Assembly (NCBI GenBank): GCA_023481335.1 | Contig: JAMCWI010000103.1 | Coordinates: forward strand, 1 to 14,757 | DNA from: Bacillota bacterium | GTDB taxonomy: Bacteria; Bacillota; Desulfotomaculia; Desulfotomaculales; Desulfotomaculaceae | Direction of reading: 5' to 3' | DNA length: 14,757 bases | Part shown: positions 8,121 to 12,094 of the stretch, piece by piece | Position numbering within the stretch: position 1 is the stretch's first letter | Layout of the letters: every line of letters starts with the position of its first letter | Position numbers and translations under genes: made by a program | Notes under the pieces: model-generated | Told to the model about the DNA's origin: nothing | The model's database searches: none | What the model saw: the letters and a program-made list of their open reading frames with translations, nothing else

Positions 8121-8144
8121 AAAGACGGCCCTCGGGCCGTCTTT
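8121..8144 (+). terminator. Intrinsic terminator after the SpoIID-like gene
   Basis: AAAGACGGCC (8121-8130) and GGCCGTCTTT (8135-8144) form a perfect 10-bp stem with loop CTCG, starting 1 nt after the stop at 8117-8119. The U-tract is only the CTTT of the stem itself. Confidence 0.65.
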
Positions 8145-8396
8145 AGACTTAGGGGTATTTCTATGGGGTCCTGTTGTTAGACTAAAGGGTATTCCTTAGG
8201 GGTCTGGTTGTTGGCCATTGGCTATAGGCCATAGGCTGTAAGCCTTAGGCCTTCGGATTTGGTTTTTTGGCCTATGGCCAATCCAAAGAAATACCCGTAA
8301 GCCAAAAAGCCGACGGCTGATGGCTGACGGCTGACGGCCGATGGCCGATGGCCTGACCCCAAAGAAATACCCATGAGGAATACCCATGAGACTGCC
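8145..8396. repeat. Repeat island 2: inverted modules with heptamers
   Basis: This is a gene-free gap of about 320 bp. The left part carries two direct copies of a GACTTAGGGGTATTTC-like segment (near 8146 and 8178). Next come palindromic GGCCATTGGCTATAGGCC / GGCCTATGGCCAAT segments. The right part has CCAAAGAAATACCC (8283-8296), CCAAAAAG, six GCYGAYG heptamers (8309-8350) and a 23-bp module at 8350-8372. That module is the exact reverse complement of the head of island 1 (4557-4579). A short ATACCCATGAG repeat follows. Nothing gene-like is present; open frames here are by-products of the repeats. Confidence 0.85.
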
Positions 8397-8406
8397 CGCA
8401 TATATT
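8378..8406 (+). promoter_or_regulatory. Candidate sigma-E promoter of yabP
   Basis: GAATACC (8378-8384), a 14-bp spacer and CATATATT (8399-8406) agree with the mother-cell sigma-E consensus (KMATATT, 14-15 bp, CATACAHT) at five of seven and seven of eight positions. The RNA start would be near 8412, with a leader of about 30 nt. The match fits a mother-cell role for yabP and yabQ, but it rests on pattern alone. Confidence 0.4.
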
Positions 8407-8443
8407 TTACCGTGTCGGAGTCCGGTGTGAACGGAGGGGTACT

Positions 8444-8728
8444 GTGGAAGAATACGGCAAACATCTTTTGAGCATTGAAGGCAGGAAGAAGCTGAAGCTG
8501 GAGGGTGTTCAGCATGTGGGCAGCTTTGACGAGCAGGAGATCACCTTGGACACCAATATGGGATTCTTGCAATTGAAGGGAGAGGGGATGCATATCACCC
8601 ATCTCAACCTCGACCAAGGCAGTTTGGTGGTGGAAGGCTTTATCAACAGCTTGGCATATGTGGAGGGCCGGACTGCCAAGGGTACCAAGGTCAAGGGCAA
8701 AGGGTTTATCAATCGGTTGCTCAAATAA
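8444..8728 (+). CDS. yabP: Sporulation protein YabP
   Basis: YabP is a small mother-cell sporulation protein encoded next to yabQ in many spore formers; its biochemical role is not established. The start is GTG 8444, with GGAGGGG at 8433-8439. The product is 94 residues, as in the family. It opens EEYGKHLLSIEGRKKLKLEGV, then VGSFDEQEITLDTNMG, LQLKGEGMHITHLNLDQGSL and VVEGFINSLAYVEG, a beta-rich YabP/YqfC-type pattern. The C-terminus is basic. No membrane segment or signal peptide is visible. yabQ follows after 98 bp that contain a TCTCACC heptamer array. The pairing with yabQ argues against YqfC, the closest alternative. Confidence 0.88.
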   Translation: MEEYGKHLLSIEGRKKLKLEGVQHVGSFDEQEITLDTNMGFLQLKGEGMHITHLNLDQGSLVVEGFINSLAYVEGRTAKGTKVKGKGFINRLLK

Positions 8729-8776
8729 TTAGCTAAATCATGTGTTGAGTGTGACGCCAGATGTGATGACAGACAT

Positions 8777-8811
8777 TCTCACCTCTAACTTCTCACCTCT
8801 CACATCTCAAA
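8777..8811 (+). repeat. TCTCACC-type heptamer tandem array before yabQ
   Basis: There are five consecutive 7-bp units: TCTCACC, TCTAACT, TCTCACC, TCTCACA and TCTCAAA. The last unit runs into the AAGGTGG ribosome site of yabQ. An inverted partner AGATGTGA (8759-8766) faces TCACATCT (8800-8807), so the leader could form a hairpin ending just before the ribosome site. Confidence 0.6.
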
Positions 8812-8826
8812 AAGGTGGTGCGCCAA

Positions 8827-9387
8827 TTGGTTCCCTTAATGGATCAGTTTTATTATTTTGCTTTAACCATTGTGATCGGGATTATTGCAGGTTTTTGTTA
8901 CGACATTTATAAGGTTACCCGGGGAACCTTACGGCTGCGCAGGATTGGAACTGCCCTTGGGGATGTTTTATTTTGGCTTGTGCTGACAGCGGTTGTCTTT
9001 ATCCTCCTTTTACTGGGCAATTGGGGTGAAGTTCGGTTGTATGTGCTGTTGGGCCTGGCATTGGGAGCGGTACTTTATTTAAACCTTTTTAGCCGGCGTA
9101 CAACTTCAATTCTTCAGTGGACATTCAGAGCCCTTCATCAACTGGGTATCTGGTTTTTAAAAGTGCTGTCCTTTACCTGGCGTATGGTTTGTCTTCCCTT
9201 TCGGGGAGTTTATTTGTTGATTGCCCTTCCCCTTGGTTTTCTGGTCAGTGTGACCGGAAAAATCCTGCGGGGCGCCGGAATGGTGCTCAACAAGCTGCTG
9301 GGTCGCCCGGTTAAGCGAGTTAAACAAAGCCTTAGAAGTCGAATATCCAGGATATTTCCGTTTTTCAAATATAAAGACGACGATTAA
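8827..9387 (+). CDS. yabQ: Spore cortex biosynthesis membrane protein YabQ
   Basis: YabQ is a mother-cell membrane protein needed for spore cortex formation in B. subtilis. I chose TTG 8827 (MVPLMDQFYYF) because AAGGTGG (8812-8818) lies 8 nt upstream. GTG 8815 overlaps that site, and ATG 8839 would also be possible. The product is 186 residues. Hydrophobic segments lie at about residues 5-25 (YYFALTIVIGIIAGF), 45-65, 70-90 and 115-150. The N-terminal Q-F-Y followed by a membrane span and an FCYDIY-like segment matches the family. The C-terminal tail is strongly basic (RPVKRVKQSLRSRISR) and ends in KYKDDD. It is paired with yabP and closed by a terminator overlapping its stop codon. Confidence 0.88.
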   Translation: MVPLMDQFYYFALTIVIGIIAGFCYDIYKVTRGTLRLRRIGTALGDVLFWLVLTAVVFILLLLGNWGEVRLYVLLGLALGAVLYLNLFSRRTTSILQWTFRALHQLGIWFLKVLSFTWRMVCLPFRGVYLLIALPLGFLVSVTGKILRGAGMVLNKLLGRPVKRVKQSLRSRISRIFPFFKYKDDD

Positions 9388-9407
9388 CAGGACTTTAGTC
9401 CTGTTTT
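9387..9407 (+). terminator. Intrinsic terminator after yabQ
   Basis: ACAGGAC (9387-9393) and GTCCTGT (9398-9404) with loop TTTA are followed by TTT; the stem starts on the last base of the yabQ stop codon. Confidence 0.6.
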
Positions 9408-9469
9408 ACCATTTTTTAAGGAAATCTTTTGTAATGTTTTTATTAAACCAGTAGGAAAAAATCCCAGGT

Positions 9470-9546
9470 TGTAGTAATATTGTAATAATACTGTAATAAA
9501 TTTGTACACAACCTGTGAATAGTTTGTGGATAGCATGTGGATGGCG
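9470..9546 (+). repeat. Seven-unit array of exact 11-bp period, TGT-headed; possible DnaA-box-like or operator cluster
   Basis: Units start at 9470, 9481, 9492, 9503, 9514, 9525 and 9536, each 11 bp long and each beginning TGT. They read TGTAGTAATAT, TGTAATAATAC, TGTAATAAATT, TGTACACAACC, TGTGAATAGTT, TGTGGATAGCA and TGTGGATGGCG. The first three are A+T-rich. Units 5-7 approach the reverse-strand DnaA box TGTGNATAA (one, one and two mismatches in the first nine bases). The array ends 17 bp before the GTG of the HTH gene. A period of 11 bp puts all units on nearly one face of the helix. Confidence 0.7.
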
Positions 9547-9563
9547 GTCGGGGGTAGAACAAA

Positions 9564-9800
9564 GTGCAGGTGGAAATCAGAGGAGCGGAAAAACTCAGCT
9601 TCCGGGAGCGCCAGGTGGTAACCCTGAAGGAAATGGGCTATTCCACCGACAAGATTGCTGCCAAATTAAAGTTAAGTGCCAGCTCCGTAGCCACTTTGTT
9701 TAACAGGGCCCGAACCAAAGGATACCAAGTGGTTATTGTGATACCGGGACAGAACCTGGGCTTGTTTGGCCCCGAGGATGAGGAGGAAGCGGGCGAATGA
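9564..9800 (+). CDS. Small helix-turn-helix DNA-binding protein (sigma region 4 / LuxR-like)
   Basis: I do not recognise a named family. The start is GTG 9564, with GGGGG at 9550-9554. The product is 78 residues. Residues about 11-55 read as a helix-turn-helix of the sigma region 4/LuxR type: LSFRERQVVTLKEMGYSTDK, then IAAKLKLSASSVATLFNRAR, where SASSVATLF would be the recognition helix. A short hydrophobic segment VVIVIPG follows, then an acidic tail EDEEEAGE. No sigma region 2 is present, so it is unlikely to be a complete sigma factor. Its TGA overlaps the ATG of the next gene (ATGA, 4-bp overlap), which implies translational coupling with divIC. The phased 11-bp array immediately upstream is an obvious candidate target for this protein (inference). 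Confidence 0.75.
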   Translation: MQVEIRGAEKLSFRERQVVTLKEMGYSTDKIAAKLKLSASSVATLFNRARTKGYQVVIVIPGQNLGLFGPEDEEEAGE

Positions 9801-10240
9801 TTTCCACAGGAAAAAGCAAGGTGTCAGAGCTAAAACTGCACCGTGAAAATAAAGAGCAGACCGGAGAAGGCAAACGCAAACGCCGCAGAAGCAACCTGGG
9901 GCTGCTCATTTCGGTTGCCCTGGCGGCCTATTTCATTTTTACCATGGGCAGCCAGTTCACCCAACTGCATGCCATGCAAAGCAATATGGATTCCTTGCAA
10001 ATACAGGTGGAAGAACTAAAGAGCAGGAACGCAGCATTAAGACAAGAAATCAAGCAAATTAAATCTGATTCCTATGTTGAACAGGCGGCCAGGGAGCAAC
10101 TGGGTTTGGTAAAACCCGGGGAAACCCTGGTGGTGCAGGCCCAATCCCAACAGGAGGGCAATAAAAAGCCCCAGCCCAGCCAGCCAAAGGAAACCCAGAG
10201 CGAGACTTTTAACGTAAGATATAAGAACATCTATGACTGA
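9797..10240 (+). CDS. divIC: Septum formation initiator, DivIC/FtsB family
   Basis: This is a bitopic membrane protein of the division complex that links FtsL and DivIB/FtsQ and helps activate septal wall synthesis. ATG 9797 overlaps the preceding TGA and has GAGGAGG about 12 nt upstream. The product is 147 residues. The N-terminal cytoplasmic segment has a basic stop-transfer patch KRKRRRS. One membrane span follows (about 34-53, LGLLISVALAAYFIFTMGS). A leucine/glutamine-rich coiled coil (about 57-92) leads to the family motif YVEQAAREQLGLVKPGE. The C-terminus is a Gln/Pro/Lys-rich tail. Its position between yabQ and yabR matches divIC in B. subtilis, apart from the inserted HTH gene. Confidence 0.9.
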   Translation: MISTGKSKVSELKLHRENKEQTGEGKRKRRRSNLGLLISVALAAYFIFTMGSQFTQLHAMQSNMDSLQIQVEELKSRNAALRQEIKQIKSDSYVEQAAREQLGLVKPGETLVVQAQSQQEGNKKPQPSQPKETQSETFNVRYKNIYD

Positions 10241-10254
10241 TTGTGCCAGCCGTA

Positions 10255-10284
10255 TTGACACCTCTTATGTTGTTACAATATACT
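10255..10284 (+). promoter_or_regulatory. Sigma-A promoter of yabR
   Basis: A perfect TTGACA (10255-10260), an 18-bp spacer and TATACT (10279-10284) lie just after the divIC stop. The RNA start is predicted near 10291, about 43 nt before the ATG of yabR. Confidence 0.65.
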
Positions 10285-10333
10285 TTTACTAAGTAATGTT
10301 TGGTTTGCCAATTAAGGAGGAACTTGCAAGTAC

Positions 10334-10738
10334 ATGTCGCTGGAACAAGGCAATATCGTCGAGGGGATCGTAACCGGAATTACTAATTTTGGTGCATTCG
10401 TAGAATTACCGGGCGGCCAGACCGGGCTGGTGCACATTTCTGAAGTTGCCGAAGTGTATGTAAAGGACATTAATGAGTTTCTCAAAGTAAACGACAAGGT
10501 AAAGGTTAAAATTATCTCGGTGGACCCCAAAGGAAAGATCGGGCTGTCTTTAAAGCAGGCCAATCCTGCGGCCAATCGGGCCCCCCGCAGACCCAAATTT
10601 GAACCGTCCTTCGAAGACAAACTGGCTAAATTCATGAAAGAAAGTGACGAACGGCTGTCCGATTTAAAAAGACAAACCGATTCCAAAAGGGGCGGCCGCG
10701 GCGGTCCCCAAATTCTAAGTTTAACTACGCCATTATAA
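10334..10738 (+). CDS. yabR: S1-domain RNA-binding protein YabR
   Basis: This small S1 RNA-binding protein is conserved next to divIC in Firmicutes; its precise job is not settled. The start is ATG 10334, preceded by AAGGAGGA (10314-10321), a slightly long spacing of 12 nt, with no in-frame alternative nearer. The product is 134 residues, against about 128 in Bacillus. The S1 fold covers about residues 4-73: GNIVEGIVTGITNFGAFVEL, GLVHISEVAEVYVKDI, VNDKVKVKIISVD and GKIGLSLKQA. The rest is basic and charged (APRRPK, RLSDLKRQTDSKRGGRGG) and probably adds RNA contacts. It has its own sigma-A promoter and terminator, so it can be expressed independently of divIC. Confidence 0.9.
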   Translation: MSLEQGNIVEGIVTGITNFGAFVELPGGQTGLVHISEVAEVYVKDINEFLKVNDKVKVKIISVDPKGKIGLSLKQANPAANRAPRRPKFEPSFEDKLAKFMKESDERLSDLKRQTDSKRGGRGGPQILSLTTPL

Positions 10739-10767
10739 GCATTCTCTGTTTAAGGGAGTGCTTATTT
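10735..10767 (+). terminator. Terminator hairpin after yabR
   Basis: ATAAGCATTCTC (10735-10746) pairs with GGGAGTGCTTAT (10754-10765) over 12 bp including two G-T pairs, with a 7-nt loop and a short T-rich tail. The stem overlaps the yabR stop codon. Confidence 0.55.
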
Positions 10768-10795
10768 GTATGCTCTGGGGTCAGTCTATCGGGTC

Positions 10796-11040
10796 ATGCC
10801 GTCAGCTATCAGCCATCAGCCGTCAGCCATCGGCTTTTGGACTTAGGGGTACTCCGCTGGGGTGCTCCAGTCTGGGCTTTGGGGTAGTGCTTTAGGGTCT
10901 GGTAGTAGTAATACAAGAACCCAAAGAAAAGCCTATGAGCCCAGACTAGAACCTTAAGAAATACCCAATAGACCAGACTAGACCCCAAAGCCCAACCCCT
11001 GAGTCAAAAAGCTGACGGCCGATGGCTGATGGCTGACGGC
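10796..11040. repeat. Repeat island 3: imperfect inverted repeat of about 245 bp with terminal heptamers
   Basis: This fills most of a gene-free gap of about 378 bp. The left arm opens with five heptamers (10801-10835: GTCAGCT, ATCAGCC, ATCAGCC, GTCAGCC, ATCGGCT), then TTTTGGACTTAGGGGT and CAGTCTGGGCTTTGGGGT. The right arm holds the matching reverse-complement segments: CCAGACTAGACCCC, AAAGCCCAACCCCTGAGTC, AAAAAG and four GCYGAYG heptamers (11011-11038). The symmetry centre lies near 10916. No gene-like frame is present. Confidence 0.8.
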
Positions 11041-11116
11041 AAGAGAAAAGGTGTAATGTTTTGCAAAAAAAGTAAGAAATAGAACTTATACTAAAATCAA
11101 TTTGGAGGAGATGCCC

Positions 11117-12007
11117 GTGCTTTTCGCCAGCATTGATATTGGTACAAACTCAACCAGGTATCTGATAGCCGAAGTGGAGGGCGATAGGGTTACTGCGGTA
11201 AAGGGCGGGTTGATAACCACTCGGCTGGGACAGGGGATCAATCAGGGACGACTGCTGCCGGAGGCTATGGAGCGTACAGTTTCGGCCGTTGAGGCATTTC
11301 TCGAAGAGATACGGCCCCTTCAGCCTGTTGGGATAATCGCCGCTGCCACCAGCGCGGTGAGGGACGCGGCCAACCGAGAAGAATTTCTCTCGCTGATCCG
11401 GCAAAGAACGGCACTGGAAGTGGTGGTTCTGTCCGGGGAGGCGGAAGCGGCCGCCAGCTACCGGGGAGTTCTGGCGGGGCTGCCCCTTGCAGAAGGTTCC
11501 TCCCTGGTGCTGGATGTGGGCGGCGGCAGCACCGAAATGATTTGGTCCACACCCCGGGGGGTTCGCTATATCAGCCTGCCCGTGGGGGCGGTGCGCATGA
11601 CCGAAGGGGGACATACGGAAGAACAAATCAGAGAACGCCTGGCCCCTGTCCTGGCAGAAGTGGAAAACCGGCAGGGCAAGGAACTGTCCCTGACAGCCGT
11701 GGGCGGTACTGCCACCACCCTGGCCGCCATGTCTATGCAGCTGGTGCAATACCGGCCGGAACGGGTGCACGGCTATTTTCTCACACTGCCGGAAACAGAA
11801 CGTCTGCTGGCGCAATTGGCGGCGGCAGGCCCTGCGGGCAGGAGAAAAATAATTGGCCTGCAGCCGGAGCGAGCCGACATTATTCTGGCCGGTGCAACCA
11901 TTGTGAAAATTGTCCTGCAAACCTTGCAACTTCCAGGCTTAACGGTATCCGAGAGCGATATTCTGCACGGCTTGGTGTGGGAATTAGCAAAGCAGGTGTC
12001 GAAATAA
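11117..12007 (+). CDS. Ppx/GppA-family phosphatase
   Basis: Members hydrolyse polyphosphate (Ppx) or pppGpp (GppA); the sequence alone does not tell which. I chose GTG 11117 because GGAGG (11104-11108) lies 8 nt upstream. TTG 11102 and ATG 11111 overlap or abut that site. The product is 296 residues, the short single-core form rather than the roughly 500-residue E. coli enzymes. The ASKHA-fold motifs are present: phosphate-1 SIDIGTNSTR (5-14), AAATSAVRDAANREEF, the SGEAEA segment with candidate catalytic Glu, phosphate-2 DVGGGSTE (133-140) and AVGGTATT (to 201). The C-terminal SESDILHGLVWE is typical. It follows repeat island 3. The promoter is unclear: TATACT at 11087-11092 lacks a well-spaced -35. 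spoIIE follows after 87 bp. Confidence 0.88.
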   Translation: MLFASIDIGTNSTRYLIAEVEGDRVTAVKGGLITTRLGQGINQGRLLPEAMERTVSAVEAFLEEIRPLQPVGIIAAATSAVRDAANREEFLSLIRQRTALEVVVLSGEAEAAASYRGVLAGLPLAEGSSLVLDVGGGSTEMIWSTPRGVRYISLPVGAVRMTEGGHTEEQIRERLAPVLAEVENRQGKELSLTAVGGTATTLAAMSMQLVQYRPERVHGYFLTLPETERLLAQLAAAGPAGRRKIIGLQPERADIILAGATIVKIVLQTLQLPGLTVSESDILHGLVWELAKQVSK

Positions 12008-12029
12008 AAAATGGAATAACCTACCAATA

Positions 12030-12062
12030 ATGACAGATATTTTCCACCCCCTATACTATAAT
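12030..12062 (+). promoter_or_regulatory. Candidate spoIIE promoter, possibly Spo0A-type with long spacer
   Basis: ATGACA (12030-12035) and TATAAT (12057-12062) are separated by 21 bp. A second -10, TATACT (12052-12057), lies 16 bp away. B. subtilis spoIIE and spoIIG are known to use sigma-A promoters with unusually long spacers activated by Spo0A~P, so the 21-bp arrangement is suggestive. Only a weak Spo0A-box-like site is seen (reverse strand of AGCGACAAA, 12071-12079). Confidence 0.45.
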
Positions 12063-12094
12063 GGAGCAAAAGCGACAAAGTAAGGGGTGGGATC

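Noticed and set aside
8196..8617. Minus-strand open frames over island 2 and yabP
   Set aside because: They are made of repeat sequence and the reverse of yabP, with no ribosome site or protein-like pattern.
11061..11092. Sigma-A promoter before the Ppx/GppA gene
   Set aside because: TATACT is a good -10, but the nearest -35-like TTGCAA is 20 bp away and poor, so it is not listed as a feature.
11150..11929. 259-codon minus-strand open frame opposite the Ppx/GppA gene
   Set aside because: The forward frame has all family motifs and a ribosome site; the reverse translation is His/Gln/Arg-rich and low in structure.
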